Under the pieces are notes generated by a model. The model searched no databases and had not been told where the DNA came from. It saw only the letters and a list, made by a program, of their open reading frames with translations. Positions 25,250-34,348 of a stretch of 64,000 nucleotides of DNA are shown here, piece by piece. The stretch covers positions 1-64,000 of the forward strand of contig NZ_ATVT01000002.1 in assembly GCF_000420865.1 (NCBI RefSeq). The letters are read 5' to 3'. Made by a program: the position numbers and the translations under genes. The stretch comes from Butyrivibrio sp. XPD2006 (GTDB taxonomy: Bacteria; Bacillota; Clostridia; Lachnospirales; Lachnospiraceae). Position 1 is the first letter of the stretch. Every line of letters begins with the position of its first letter.

Positions 25250-25561
25250 TTATCTGTTCCACTCGCCAAGGCGGCCGGTATACTGGTCATTTATCCATTT
25301 CACAGCCTCCTCCAGTCCCTCCTGTGAAACCTCAAAGTTCTCACTGGTCATAAGAGACGGGTCAGTCTTGCCATAGGCGTTCGGCTCAGGCCATACGGTA
25401 GCCATAAGGGTTGCAGGACCTCTCTGGTCAACCGGGGTAAACTTGACATTTTCAAGAGGTTCCCTGGCCAGACGGTATCTCATGCCCTTGTGGCTTCCAA
25501 AATATGCCTCTCCGTATTCATAATGGCTCAGATTAAAAAATGATGATAATTCTATTTCCAT
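25250..25561 (-). CDS. Conserved hypothetical protein, 103 residues
   Basis: A soluble protein, with no signal or membrane helix. It opens MEIELSSFFNLSHYEYGEAY; GPATLMATVWPEP is a distinctive middle segment. GAGGTC lies 12 bases before the ATG, and the next gene upstream ends 8 bases away, so the three small genes at 25.2-26.4 kb look like one operon. It ends at a good terminator. No function is assigned. Confidence 0.75.
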   Translation of the reverse strand: MEIELSSFFNLSHYEYGEAYFGSHKGMRYRLAREPLENVKFTPVDQRGPATLMATVWPEPNAYGKTDPSLMTSENFEVSQEGLEEAVKWINDQYTGRLGEWNR

Positions 25562-25569
25562 TTTATGTA

Positions 25570-25908
25570 TCAGACCTCAAGCTTGCCTGTATCGATGTTG
25601 TTGACAACGTAGTATGCAGCATTATCAGCAGGCTTGATATAGACCTGAATCTCCTTTATATCCTTCTGGCTGTGGCCTTTTGAGATGTAATCAGCTTTGG
25701 CTCTGTCCACAATATCTCTGGTCCTTACTTCGTAGTTGCCGTACTGAACAAAAATCTCTTCCTTGCAGGTAAAACGTGCAGCCACATTTGCAGCAGCATC
25801 TGTTGCCTTTTTGGATTGTTTTCTGGCCTGATCAATTATGGGCTCTGCCTTCTGTGAAACTTCTCTCGCCAGCTCTTTTATCTTATCTTCCGCTTTCCTA
25901 TTGGCCAT
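25570..25908 (-). CDS. DUF6465-like small protein
   Basis: 112 residues. The ATG at 25908 is chosen because GGGAGG lies 7 bases upstream and because the protein then starts MANRKAEDKIKELAREVSQK; the longer frame to 26067 overlaps the preceding gene. The first half is a charged, Ala/Lys-rich helix, and the second half (EEIFVQYGNYEVRTRDIV to IKPADNAAYYVVN) resembles the DUF6465 domain common in Lachnospiraceae. The role is unknown. The family name is from memory of the pattern. Confidence 0.72.
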   Translation of the reverse strand: MANRKAEDKIKELAREVSQKAEPIIDQARKQSKKATDAAANVAARFTCKEEIFVQYGNYEVRTRDIVDRAKADYISKGHSQKDIKEIQVYIKPADNAAYYVVNNIDTGKLEV

Positions 25909-25927
25909 ATTGGTGCCTCCCGGTCTT

Positions 25928-26362
25928 TTATCTGAATCTGCTAAAGAAATTAGCCATCGGTCCCACTGTATCCTGAAGATCCTTGATCGCAGCGTTGAGA
26001 CCGTCAAAATCAACACTTGAAAGATTAGTGACAGCCTCGGTAAGCTTCTCATCATTGTCATCCACAAGCTTGTTCAGATTCTTGCTTGCAGAAGTGATCT
26101 CGGAAACCATGACTTCAACATCTCCGATAGCAGCCTCTGCGTCAACAGCAACCTTGTTGATACTATTGAGCGTATTTAAGACCTGCGGAACTACCGTGAG
26201 CGCAGTCACCAGCACAACCAGGAACATCGCAACCACGGCCATGGCTGATATTCTCTGCCAGAAGAGGTGCTTCTTGTCAACTTTCAGCATCTCAGCATTC
26301 CCGTTTACGGTAATCTCTGCGTTTGGTGTCGCTACATTAGCGTTTACATTAGTTTCTTCCAT
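25928..26362 (-). CDS. Single-pass membrane protein with coiled-coil exterior, unknown
   Basis: 144 residues: a polar N-terminus, one membrane helix at about 39-60 (ISAMAVVAMFLVVLVTALTV), then a long helical region with heptad-like spacing (about 62-135) ending FFSRFR. It resembles methyl-accepting or apolipoprotein-like helical membrane proteins in form only. It is the first gene of the three-gene cluster, and its start is preceded by AAGGAGGGG. Confidence 0.75.
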   Translation of the reverse strand: MEETNVNANVATPNAEITVNGNAEMLKVDKKHLFWQRISAMAVVAMFLVVLVTALTVVPQVLNTLNSINKVAVDAEAAIGDVEVMVSEITSASKNLNKLVDDNDEKLTEAVTNLSSVDFDGLNAAIKDLQDTVGPMANFFSRFR

Positions 26363-26417
26363 AACCCCTCCTTGTTAAAAGAAATCTAAACTAAGTATAC
26401 ACCTTTTTAGCCCCTTA

Positions 26418-29400
26418 TCAGTCAAGGGATTTGTGATATTCCTGCAGTGAACTGATATTGCCGGCACCGTTCTCTTTTACCTGACGAACGCCCTCAGCTG
26501 CGGCTTTGGCAGCGGCAACCGTGGTGATATAAGGAATCCTTGCCTTGATGGCAGCTCTTCTAAGGTATCCGTCGTCATGCTGAGTGTACTTGCCGATAGG
26601 AGAGTTGATGACGAGCTGAACATCGCCGTTTTTGATGATGTCCTCTACGTTTGGTCTTCCGCCTTCATAGTTCTTGTTTATCCTTGTAGCCTCAATTCCG
26701 GCTTCTATGATTGTCTCGTAAGTCTTGCCTGTTGCGTAGATCTTAAAGCCTTCCTCTGCAAAGCTCTTTGCGATGCTTGCTGCCTCAGGTTTATCCTCTC
26801 TGTTCAGTGAGATAAGTACTGCGCCGCTAAGAGGAAGTGCTCCGCCTGCTGCCTCATATGCCTTAAAGAAAGCTTCTCCGGGTGTCTTGGCAAGACCAAG
26901 TACCTCACCTGTTGACCTCATCTCAGGTCCGAGAACAGGATCAACCTCAGGGAACATATTGAACGGGAAAACAGCCTCTTTTACTCCGTAGTAAGGAGGC
27001 TCATCCTTCTTCTTGCTGTCGATAAGTCCCTGTACAGGTGAAGGTCTGCCTGTGAGCTGTGATGTGATGATATCTGTAGCAACAGGAACCATCTTGATTC
27101 CGCAAACCTTGGATACCAGCGGAACTGTACGTGATGCTCTCGGGTTGGCCTCAAGAACGTATACAGTGTCATCCTCGATGGCGTACTGCATGTTCATAAG
27201 ACCTACAACGTTCATCTCAACAGCGATCTTTCTGGTGTATTCTTCAATGGTCTTAAGGTTCTTTTCCGAAATGTGCTTGGAAGGTATGATGCAGGCTGAA
27301 TCACCTGAGTGAATTCCCGCAAGCTCAATGTGCTCCATAACCGCAGGAACAAAGGCTGCCTTGCCATCGCTTATAGCATCTGCCTCGCACTCAAGTGCAT
27401 TGTGAAGGAATCTGTCTATGAGGATAGGTCTGTCAGGTGTAACACCTACAGCGGCCTTCATGTAGCCTTCCATAGAATCCTCATCCCTTACGATCTCCAT
27501 TCCGCGTCCGCCAAGGACGAAGGAAGGACGAACCATAACGGGATATCCAATCCTTGCTGCAATCTCTTTGGCCTCATCTACGTTTGAAGCCATTCCGGAC
27601 TCTGCCATAGGGATTCCGAGCTTGTCCATCATCATACGGAACTGGTCTCTGTCCTCAGCAAGATCGATTACTTCAGGTGTTGTTCCGAGGATATTTACGC
27701 CCTCTTCCTTGAGCTTGGCTGCAAGGTTAAGAGGTGTCTGTCCGCCAAACTGAGCGATTACGCCAAGAGGCTTTTCCTTGCGGTAGATCTGAAGTACATC
27801 CTCAAGAGTAAGTGGCTCAAAGTAGAGCTTATCTGATGTATCGTAGTCAGTTGATACTGTCTCAGGGTTGCAGTTTACGATTATCGTCTCAAAGCCGAGC
27901 TTCTTGAGCGCAAGAGATGCATGTACGCAGCAGTAATCGAACTCGATACCCTGACCGATCCTGTTAGGGCCTCCGCCCAGGATCATGATCTTCTTATTAT
28001 CAGCGCCGTCTGAGAGCTTCATAGGATTCTCAAGTGCGCTTTCTTTCTGATAGGTTGAGTAGTAATAAGCACTTCCGTCGGTGCCGTATACGTGAACGCC
28101 GTCCCAGTTCTCTGTGAGGCCTGCGCCTTCTCTTCCTGCTCTGATGTCATCCTCGGATACAGAGAGAACCTTAGCCAGGTACTTATCTGAGAAGCCGTCT
28201 TCCTTGGCTTTAATAAGGTCTGCACTTTCCGGAACCTTACCGTTATATTTGGTCAAAAGAGCTGTCTCCTCATCCACAAGCTCTTTCATCTGGCTTACGA
28301 AGTACTCTTTAACTTTTGTAATGTCGCAGAGTTCCTCTACTGTAACGCCCTTCTTCATAGCTTCATACATAAGGAAGTATCTCTCTGAGGAAGCATCCTT
28401 AAGGCGTCTTAAAAGCTCTTTTACAGGCATCTCCTCAAACTTCAGTATGCAGCCAAGACCGAAGCGGTCCTTCTCAAGGGATCTGATGGCCTTCTGGAAG
28501 GCTTCCTTGAAGTTCTTACCGATGCTCATAACTTCTCCAACGGCTCTCATCTGGGTTCCCAGTTTATCCTCTACGCCGTGGAATTTCTCAAATGCCCAGC
28601 GGGCGAACTTAACAACCACATAATCGCCGTTCGGCACGTATTTATCAAGGGTTCCGAACTTGGAATCCGGAAGTTCCGAAAGAGTAAGACCTGTCGCAAG
28701 CTTGGCTGATACAAGAGCAATCGGGAAGCCTGTAGCTTTGCTGGCAAGAGCTGAAGAACGGGAAGTTCTGGGGTTGATCTCAATAACAACGATACGTCCT
28801 GTCTTGGGATCATGGGCAAACTGAACATTGGTACCACCGATAACTCCGATGTGCTCTACAATCTTATATGCCTGTCTCTGAAGCTCTTTCTGAAGATCCT
28901 CAGAAATTGTAAGCATCGGAGCTGTACAGAAGGAATCACCTGTGTGAACACCGACAGGGTCAACGTTTTCAATAAAGCATACTGTGATCATGTTGTTGTC
29001 CTTGTCACGGACAACCTCAAGCTCAAGTTCTTCCCATCCGAGGATTGACTCCTCAACAAGTACCTGATGGATGATGGATGCCTGAAGGCCACGTGAGCAG
29101 ACTGTCTGAAGCTCTTCTTTATTATAGACAAGTCCGCCGCCTGCTCCGCCCATGGTATACGCAGGACGAAGTACAACCGGATATCCAAGCTCATCGGCTT
29201 CTGCGAGAGCTTCTTCTATGCTATAGCATGCCTTGGATCTTGCCATCTCAATACCAAGCATGTCCATTGTCTTTTTAAATTCTGTTCTGTCTTCGCCACG
29301 CTCAATAGCGTCAACCTGAACACCTATAACTTTTACGTTGAATTTGTCGAGAATACCGGCCTTATATAACTCAGAACATAGATTAAGGCCTGACTGACCA

Positions 29401-29672
29401 CCAAGATTAGGTAGAAGAGCATCCGGCCTTTCTTTTTCAATAACTGCTGCAACACGGTCCACATTAAGAGGCTCAATATAAGTCTTATCAGCCATCTCCG
29501 GATCCGTCATGATAGTTGCGGGATTTGAATTAACGAGGACTATTTCATACCCCAGGCTCCTAAGTGCCTTGCATGCCTGCGTTCCGGAATAGTCAAACTC
29601 ACACGCCTGTCCAATGACAATCGGTCCCGAGCCGATTATCAGTACCTTGTGTATATCAGTTCTCTGTGCCAT
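26418..29672 (-). CDS. carB: Carbamoyl-phosphate synthase large subunit
   Basis: Makes carbamoyl phosphate from bicarbonate, ammonia (from CarA) and 2 ATP for pyrimidine and arginine synthesis. It is full length at 1084 residues with the duplicated ATP-grasp halves: the first begins KVLIIGSGPIVIGQACEFDY, the second KKIMILGGGPNRIGQGIEFD. The C-terminal MGS-like allosteric domain starts near residue 940. GGGGAGG lies 7 bases before the ATG. carA is not adjacent in this window. Confidence 0.98.
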   Translation of the reverse strand: MAQRTDIHKVLIIGSGPIVIGQACEFDYSGTQACKALRSLGYEIVLVNSNPATIMTDPEMADKTYIEPLNVDRVAAVIEKERPDALLPNLGGQSGLNLCSELYKAGILDKFNVKVIGVQVDAIERGEDRTEFKKTMDMLGIEMARSKACYSIEEALAEADELGYPVVLRPAYTMGGAGGGLVYNKEELQTVCSRGLQASIIHQVLVEESILGWEELELEVVRDKDNNMITVCFIENVDPVGVHTGDSFCTAPMLTISEDLQKELQRQAYKIVEHIGVIGGTNVQFAHDPKTGRIVVIEINPRTSRSSALASKATGFPIALVSAKLATGLTLSELPDSKFGTLDKYVPNGDYVVVKFARWAFEKFHGVEDKLGTQMRAVGEVMSIGKNFKEAFQKAIRSLEKDRFGLGCILKFEEMPVKELLRRLKDASSERYFLMYEAMKKGVTVEELCDITKVKEYFVSQMKELVDEETALLTKYNGKVPESADLIKAKEDGFSDKYLAKVLSVSEDDIRAGREGAGLTENWDGVHVYGTDGSAYYYSTYQKESALENPMKLSDGADNKKIMILGGGPNRIGQGIEFDYCCVHASLALKKLGFETIIVNCNPETVSTDYDTSDKLYFEPLTLEDVLQIYRKEKPLGVIAQFGGQTPLNLAAKLKEEGVNILGTTPEVIDLAEDRDQFRMMMDKLGIPMAESGMASNVDEAKEIAARIGYPVMVRPSFVLGGRGMEIVRDEDSMEGYMKAAVGVTPDRPILIDRFLHNALECEADAISDGKAAFVPAVMEHIELAGIHSGDSACIIPSKHISEKNLKTIEEYTRKIAVEMNVVGLMNMQYAIEDDTVYVLEANPRASRTVPLVSKVCGIKMVPVATDIITSQLTGRPSPVQGLIDSKKKDEPPYYGVKEAVFPFNMFPEVDPVLGPEMRSTGEVLGLAKTPGEAFFKAYEAAGGALPLSGAVLISLNREDKPEAASIAKSFAEEGFKIYATGKTYETIIEAGIEATRINKNYEGGRPNVEDIIKNGDVQLVINSPIGKYTQHDDGYLRRAAIKARIPYITTVAAAKAAAEGVRQVKENGAGNISSLQEYHKSLD

Positions 29673-29706
29673 GATCTTCCTCCCCTATTCGATTTCATTC
29701 TTATAC

Positions 29707-29735
29707 ATTCTATATTCCAAAGGGGATTAGCACAA
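29707..29735 (-). promoter_or_regulatory. Promoter of carB
   Basis: On the minus strand TTGTGC (29730-29735) and TAGAAT (29707-29712) are spaced by exactly 17 bases, about 35 bases upstream of the carB ATG. No riboswitch-like structure is seen in the short leader. Confidence 0.6.
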
Positions 29736-29783
29736 GATGTAAATTTAAGGAATTTTTTAACGGGGACGCTCCCCCCTGTGAAA

Positions 29784-29814
29784 CAAAAAAGCCCCAAGGC
29801 TTAATGCCTTGGGG
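29784..29814 (-). terminator. Terminator of tRNA-Leu(CAG)
   Basis: CCCCAAGGC (29792-29800) pairs with GCCTTGGGG (29806-29814), followed on the minus strand by CTTTTTTG. Confidence 0.9.
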
Positions 29815-29828
29815 TTTTCATTTCAAAT

Positions 29829-29910
29829 GCGGAAGAAGGGACTTGAACCCTCATGTTGTTGCCAACACATGGACCTGAACCATGCGCGTCTGCCATTCCG
29901 CCACTTCCGC
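29829..29910 (-). tRNA. tRNA-Leu, anticodon CAG
   Basis: 82 nt with a 7-bp acceptor stem (GCGGAAG with CTTCCGC), D arm, anticodon stem CATGG/CCATG with loop TTCAGGT (anticodon CAG), a long class II variable arm, and T arm GGGTTCAAGTCCC. CCA is not encoded. It has its own -35/-10 promoter and terminator. Confidence 0.96.
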
Positions 29911-29924
29911 AAGCGACAAAAATA

Positions 29925-29953
29925 ATGATACCTATTTTGGCGCTCCATGTCAA
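29925..29953 (-). promoter_or_regulatory. Promoter of tRNA-Leu(CAG)
   Basis: A perfect TTGACA (29948-29953) and TATCAT (29925-29930) are spaced by 17 bases on the minus strand, 14 bases upstream of the tRNA 5' end. Confidence 0.8.
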
Positions 29954-29982
29954 GAGTCAATGGGGAGTGTTCTCTTTGACTG
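29954..29982. repeat. REP-like repeat copy overlapping a cyclase stop codon
   Basis: GAGTCA, GGGGA and TTTGAC blocks match the copy at 33320-33348. The TGA stop and last codons of the diguanylate cyclase at 29957 lie inside it. Confidence 0.5.
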
Positions 29983-31495
29983 TCCTGTCGTTACCGGATC
30001 GGCGATCGATACCGCTTTTTGCATAATACTCGGCCTTTGATTTATACATCAGATCATCAGCCTTCTTCTCAAGTCCTGTGATATCCAGATCTTGAAATTC
30101 AGCATGTGACGCGAAGCCAATGGATATCGACAGCGAATCTGAATACTCTCCGCGCCATTTACTTACATAGCTCTCAATATCCGCTTTAACAGCCCCGGGA
30201 TCGGTCGTGTGCAGGATCGCTGCAAATTCATCACCACCAATTCGGTATACCTTGCCCTTGCTTGCAATGCCCAGCAAAAGACATTCTGCCGCGCCCTTTA
30301 TCAGTTCATCGCCGCCAATATGTCCCTTGGTATCGTTAACTCTCTTAAGACCGTTTACATCGGCAGACAGAATAACAAAATCCTTCTCAAGCTCTTTTCC
30401 ATAATATTCAGCAAGATCTTCCTCATAACTGCGGCGGTTAAAGAGCCTTGTAAGTTCATCTGTCATAGCTATTCTGACAAGGCGCTCTTCACGCTTTTTC
30501 TCTTCATCAACATTTCGCGTGGTAAAGACAACCTGAGTGGGAACGCCGTTTTCATCTACTTCCACAGGAATGTACTGAGCTCTGAACCAGCCGGCTACCA
30601 CATCAATGAAATCATCACTGAGAAGTCTTTTGCCGATAAGCCTCTCCCTGACGGTACTGATATCAGTGAATTCAATAAAACTCGGAAGCTGGTCCGGCAT
30701 CACTCTCTCCCTGATCTTCGTGCTCATCATGGTATGAGTCTGGTTCTCTTCTATTCTGTGCTTAATATGTTCCTTGTCCCTGACGGACATCTCTGTACGG
30801 TCTGTAAAATCGATCAGGTTAACCTTGTCGTAAATATCAGCGATAGACTGAAGGATATTGATCTTATCCTGAATCTCAGAATCCTTGGATTTTGCAAGTC
30901 TTATGGTAGCCTCAGAAGTTCTCCTCAGATAATGATAGCGCATGCCCATACCGATAACCGAGACCAGTACAAGTATATGGAAGTTAATAATATTTATCCC
31001 GGCTCCTTTATCAATGTTATAAAGAAGCACATACAGTATTCCATATGAAGTAATGGTCAGAATCGTGCTGATCCATGGCTTTACAATGATAAAGCACACA
31101 AGCATGATCTCAACCGCATAGAAAGTCAGTATCTGCTCTCCCTCTGCATATTTCCGGTTTGAAGACCATATTGACCATAAGGACATAAGCATAAAGTAAA
31201 ACATATTGAAAAGCACAACCTGAAGATGATTCAGTGGTGGCTTTTTCAGCATATGTTTTGAAAGCAAATACGCACACAGACATGTGCCAACGCAAAATGA
31301 TACGCTGGCTACACTGGTCCATTCATTCTCCCCAAAGCTTTTTCTGGACAGAATAAAGATGAGCAATGTTATAGACTCAAAAATGGCCACAATAAGAGAG
31401 ATGCGTTTAAGAGTTCTAACGCAGCTTTCATCCATCAGGTCTCTTACCTCGTTATCAACAACCGGAAAAAAATATCTCTTTATCGCATTTAACAT
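29957..31495 (-). CDS. Membrane diguanylate cyclase (GGDEF)
   Basis: Predicted to make c-di-GMP from 2 GTP. The ATG at 31495 (AGGTGG at 4-base spacing) gives 512 residues; the in-frame TTG at 31519 is less likely. About six membrane helices fill residues 25-190, then a helical linker and PAS-like segment, then GGDEF with an intact RIGGDEF motif near residue 445. The position of an RxxD inhibitory site five residues before GGDEF reads as SKGKV, so product inhibition is probably absent. The last residues and stop come from a REP-like repeat. It follows a second GGDEF gene on the same strand. Confidence 0.88.
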   Translation of the reverse strand: MLNAIKRYFFPVVDNEVRDLMDESCVRTLKRISLIVAIFESITLLIFILSRKSFGENEWTSVASVSFCVGTCLCAYLLSKHMLKKPPLNHLQVVLFNMFYFMLMSLWSIWSSNRKYAEGEQILTFYAVEIMLVCFIIVKPWISTILTITSYGILYVLLYNIDKGAGINIINFHILVLVSVIGMGMRYHYLRRTSEATIRLAKSKDSEIQDKINILQSIADIYDKVNLIDFTDRTEMSVRDKEHIKHRIEENQTHTMMSTKIRERVMPDQLPSFIEFTDISTVRERLIGKRLLSDDFIDVVAGWFRAQYIPVEVDENGVPTQVVFTTRNVDEEKKREERLVRIAMTDELTRLFNRRSYEEDLAEYYGKELEKDFVILSADVNGLKRVNDTKGHIGGDELIKGAAECLLLGIASKGKVYRIGGDEFAAILHTTDPGAVKADIESYVSKWRGEYSDSLSISIGFASHAEFQDLDITGLEKKADDLMYKSKAEYYAKSGIDRRSGNDRTVKENTPH

Positions 31496-31525
31496 TTCGC
31501 CACCTTTTTGGGAAGTCAATGGGTG

Positions 31526-33166
31526 TCAAGGTCCAAAAGGGTTATATCCCGATTCTTTTCTCTCTCTCTTGTTTTCATACATGAGCTTATCTGCTCGTTG
31601 CAGCACTTCGTTGACTGTATTGTCTTTGTCCGGATCAAAAACTGCAAAGCCCTTTGATACGCATACATATTCCCACGGCTCTGTGGCGGCGGATGCATTG
31701 GTTGTCTCAGCAGCTATATCGAACTGCTTACTAAGAATTTCCATGTTAAGATAATCATCCTTCCTCAAAATTACAGCGAATTCATCTCCGCCGATTCTGA
31801 ACACAGGGCTGTGTTTGAACACATTACTGATGGTATTGCATGCTGTATTAAGATATACATCCCCTTTGTCATGTCCGTACTTGTCATTGATTATTTTCAG
31901 GCTGTCACAATCAAAGGCTCCAATGGCAAACTCAGGTTTTTCGGATCCGTAATCTATCTGTTCCTGCAGCTCTTTTGCCATCTTCTCGAAGGCTCCCTTG
32001 TTTCTTACATGAGTCAGTGCATCAACAAACACCTGCTCATTCAGGTCGCTGATGTGAGCCTCCATGTTATCCGAAAGCTTTTTAAAAGACCTTGTAAGTC
32101 TGCCAAGCTCATCGTCCCCGTCATAAGGAAGATCTGCGTCATAGTTTCCCTTCTCTATTCTCTCGGTTGCCTCAGTCAGCTGCTCAAGTGGTCTTGTTAT
32201 GCGCTTGGTATATAGCATAAGAAACAGGCTCGCCATCACCAGCACAAGCACAGCACCTAAAGAAATGTTCTGCACAAGTCCGACCCATTCCCCCTTCGTC
32301 TCCGATTCAGGAACGGAAACAATAAGACGCATACCGTTACTCAGTGGAAGCCAGACTGCCTCTTTTTTCTCACCGTTATAATCATACCTGACAAAAGAGT
32401 TCTCTCCTTCCATGCTGAAAGGTATCTCATATTCATTGCCCGAAGAGGTATCCGTCACGTCTATATGCGGATGGTAAAAGAGCTTTCCATCAGCGCCGCT
32501 AAGGAAAGCATATCCGTTATCGTAAAACTGTATGCTGTCAACTTCCTCAGCCATTGTAGTGTAGTCAACCTCAATGCCTACAACACCGATAAACTCTCCC
32601 TTATAATACACAGGAGCATCATAGGATATAACGCGCACATCCAGATTGTCAGTGATATATGGAGGAAGCCAGATGGATTTCCCTTCATGCTTGGGAACAG
32701 TAAACCACACCAGCTTTGATGTATCGTTTACGTCGTATTGTGTGATATCGGTAACTTCGTGCTCTTCAAAACCGTCTCCTGTAAGGTTTATGTACCAGAA
32801 ACCTTTCTCTTTTGTGGAGATGGTCGGATCTATACGATAATAATATGTAAGAACGCCTTTGGTCTCGGATGCCATCATGCCAAAATAATTTCTGGCACGC
32901 TCCATATGGTTTCTCAACTGCTCATCACTTGTACCTTCCAGGTCCTCCTCAACAAAGGCAGCAACTCTTTCTACCGAATTCTGAACACTGTCAAAATAAT
33001 AATCAAGGCTCTGCTCGCCATTCTTGCACAACATAAGAAGAAGCTGATCAGTCTTACGACTCTCAGTCCTTCTTATAAAGATCGCACTGAGCAGCGTAGT
33101 AAACAAAAGAGCCACAAAAATTACGCAGAGCATTGTAACAGTTATTCTTGTTCTTAACGAACGCAT
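31526..33166 (-). CDS. dCache-HAMP-GGDEF diguanylate cyclase
   Basis: 546 residues: TM1 10-32, an extracellular double-Cache-like sensor at about 40-300, TM2 303-325, HAMP to about 380 (TKRITRPLEQLTEATERIEK), and GGDEF with intact RIGGDEF near residue 490. No RxxD I-site is seen before GGDEF (FKHSPVF). CAGGAG lies 8 bases before the ATG, with a promoter at 33210-33237. It probably converts an extracellular small-molecule signal into c-di-GMP. The next cyclase starts 31 bases downstream, so the two may be cotranscribed. Confidence 0.9.
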   Translation of the reverse strand: MRSLRTRITVTMLCVIFVALLFTTLLSAIFIRRTESRKTDQLLLMLCKNGEQSLDYYFDSVQNSVERVAAFVEEDLEGTSDEQLRNHMERARNYFGMMASETKGVLTYYYRIDPTISTKEKGFWYINLTGDGFEEHEVTDITQYDVNDTSKLVWFTVPKHEGKSIWLPPYITDNLDVRVISYDAPVYYKGEFIGVVGIEVDYTTMAEEVDSIQFYDNGYAFLSGADGKLFYHPHIDVTDTSSGNEYEIPFSMEGENSFVRYDYNGEKKEAVWLPLSNGMRLIVSVPESETKGEWVGLVQNISLGAVLVLVMASLFLMLYTKRITRPLEQLTEATERIEKGNYDADLPYDGDDELGRLTRSFKKLSDNMEAHISDLNEQVFVDALTHVRNKGAFEKMAKELQEQIDYGSEKPEFAIGAFDCDSLKIINDKYGHDKGDVYLNTACNTISNVFKHSPVFRIGGDEFAVILRKDDYLNMEILSKQFDIAAETTNASAATEPWEYVCVSKGFAVFDPDKDNTVNEVLQRADKLMYENKRERKESGYNPFGP

Positions 33167-33209
33167 TGATCCATCTCCTGAGCTGTCGCCCGCTTAGAAT
33201 AGCCAAATA

Positions 33210-33237
33210 TGTATAATATGCTAGATTAATTGTACAA
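33210..33237 (-). promoter_or_regulatory. Promoter of the tandem cyclase genes
   Basis: TTGTAC (33232-33237) and TATACA (33210-33215) are separated by 16 bases on the minus strand, about 45 bases upstream of the dCache-GGDEF start. Confidence 0.5.
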
Positions 33238-33283
33238 CACATAGACGGTTTTGCGTTCATTTTAGAAAAATATAACATTTAGA

Positions 33284-33317
33284 AGAAAAAAGGACCAACT
33301 CTTTCGAGTTGATCCTT
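33284..33317 (-). terminator. Terminator of the AraC/GyrI-like gene
   Basis: AGGACCAACTC (33291-33301) pairs with GAGTTGATCCT (33306-33316), with one G:T pair, then a T run on the minus strand. A near-identical hairpin occurs at 34349-34380. Confidence 0.8.
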
Positions 33318-33319
33318 TT

Positions 33320-33348
33320 GAGTCACCGGGGACGTTTCACTTTGACTC
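33320..33348. repeat. REP-like dispersed repeat
   Basis: GAGTCA and TGACTC form the ends, with CCGGGGACG inside. Related copies lie at 29954-29982 and 34314-34331; shorter relatives lie near 29762 (CGGGGACG) and 31514 (GTCAATGGG). All are between or at the ends of genes. Confidence 0.55.
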
Positions 33349-33352
33349 ATAT

Positions 33353-34225
33353 TTAAAGTTTCTTGACCGGTACAAGCTCTATGTACCCGCGCTCTCCGAT
33401 AGGCTCAAGCTGAATTCTTGGGTTCATATCATCCCATTCATATCCGATAAACTCAGGATTATATTTCTTCTCAGCGTCCCATATTTCTCCGATAGCCTCC
33501 ACATAATTATCCGGATCAAACGGTTCGCCTCTGAAAAGAAGATACGTTGAATCAGGTAGATCAATAGTCTCAAACCCTTCAGGAACTATGCCGGAGTAAT
33601 CAGGCTCCACTTCTACTCCCTGAACGTATTCATTCGTTACCGGCTTTCTTAAGTGCTTTGGAAGCCACAAACATACCGGTTCTCCACTGATAGACTTGAT
33701 GCTTGTTAACAATCCCCAAACATCGCATCCTACTTCTTCGCAATAAGACCAATATTCATCGGCCTTTATTCCACGCTTGATGATCACTTTTCTTGCAGGC
33801 TTTTCAATCACCTGGATAAAGACATTTCTGGTTTCGCTCATAGTATCTCTCTTCCTTTCTTTGACTTCCACAAGATAAGGAGTGAAAAGCCAGATCGGTA
33901 CAGGGCTGGTCGAATACTCTTTGGGATTACAGCCAAATTCACGTCTGAAAGCCCTCTGATATCCATCCACACTTCCAAAGCCCATTTCCATCGCCACATC
34001 CAGAATCTGACAATTCTCATCACGCAGCTTGAGCGCTGACTTTGACAGTTTAAGGCGCCTTATATAAACTGCCGGTGTCATACCAAGGTGCTTTATGAAA
34101 ATTTTTCTGGCATATGATGCTGAATACGAAATCTCTTTTGCGATAGTATCAATTGAAATGTCTTCATTGATATGGTCTTTGATGTAATCCTGCATCATGC
34201 GTACAACTTGTATTTGATGATCCAT
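33353..34225 (-). CDS. AraC-family regulator with GyrI-like ligand-binding domain
   Basis: 290 residues. The N-terminal AraC double helix-turn-helix spans about 1-105 (SYSASYARKIFIKHLGMTPA, then FGSVDGYQRAFRREFGCNP), followed by a linker and an effector-binding GyrI-like domain at about 130-290 (SETRNVFIQVIEKPARKVII). Such proteins sense small hydrophobic or cationic compounds and activate efflux or stress genes. TAAGGAG precedes the ATG. No target gene is adjacent: the upstream neighbour is the integrated element. Confidence 0.9.
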   Translation of the reverse strand: MDHQIQVVRMMQDYIKDHINEDISIDTIAKEISYSASYARKIFIKHLGMTPAVYIRRLKLSKSALKLRDENCQILDVAMEMGFGSVDGYQRAFRREFGCNPKEYSTSPVPIWLFTPYLVEVKERKRDTMSETRNVFIQVIEKPARKVIIKRGIKADEYWSYCEEVGCDVWGLLTSIKSISGEPVCLWLPKHLRKPVTNEYVQGVEVEPDYSGIVPEGFETIDLPDSTYLLFRGEPFDPDNYVEAIGEIWDAEKKYNPEFIGYEWDDMNPRIQLEPIGERGYIELVPVKKL

Positions 34226-34313
34226 CGGCTTAACTCCTTATAAGTAAATAATAGCCGTGTTGCCTGAAACAATTCTCGACTATTTTTACCCTTTGCTACA
34301 AAGATTTCAAATT

Positions 34314-34331
34314 GAGTCACTGGGGAGTCAC
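34314..34331. repeat. REP-like repeat, short copy
   Basis: GAGTCACTGGGGAGTCAC, a shorter relative of 33320-33348, 89 bases upstream of the AraC-family gene start. Confidence 0.45.
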
Positions 34332-34348
34332 AAAATCTTCAATGTAAA

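Noticed and set aside
25909..26067. Long N-terminal extension of the DUF6465-like protein
   Set aside because: The extension overlaps the upstream membrane-protein gene; a strong GGGAGG site marks the ATG at 25908.
30209..31048. Plus-strand frame of 279 residues
   Set aside because: Entirely antisense to the diguanylate cyclase gene, no ribosome site.
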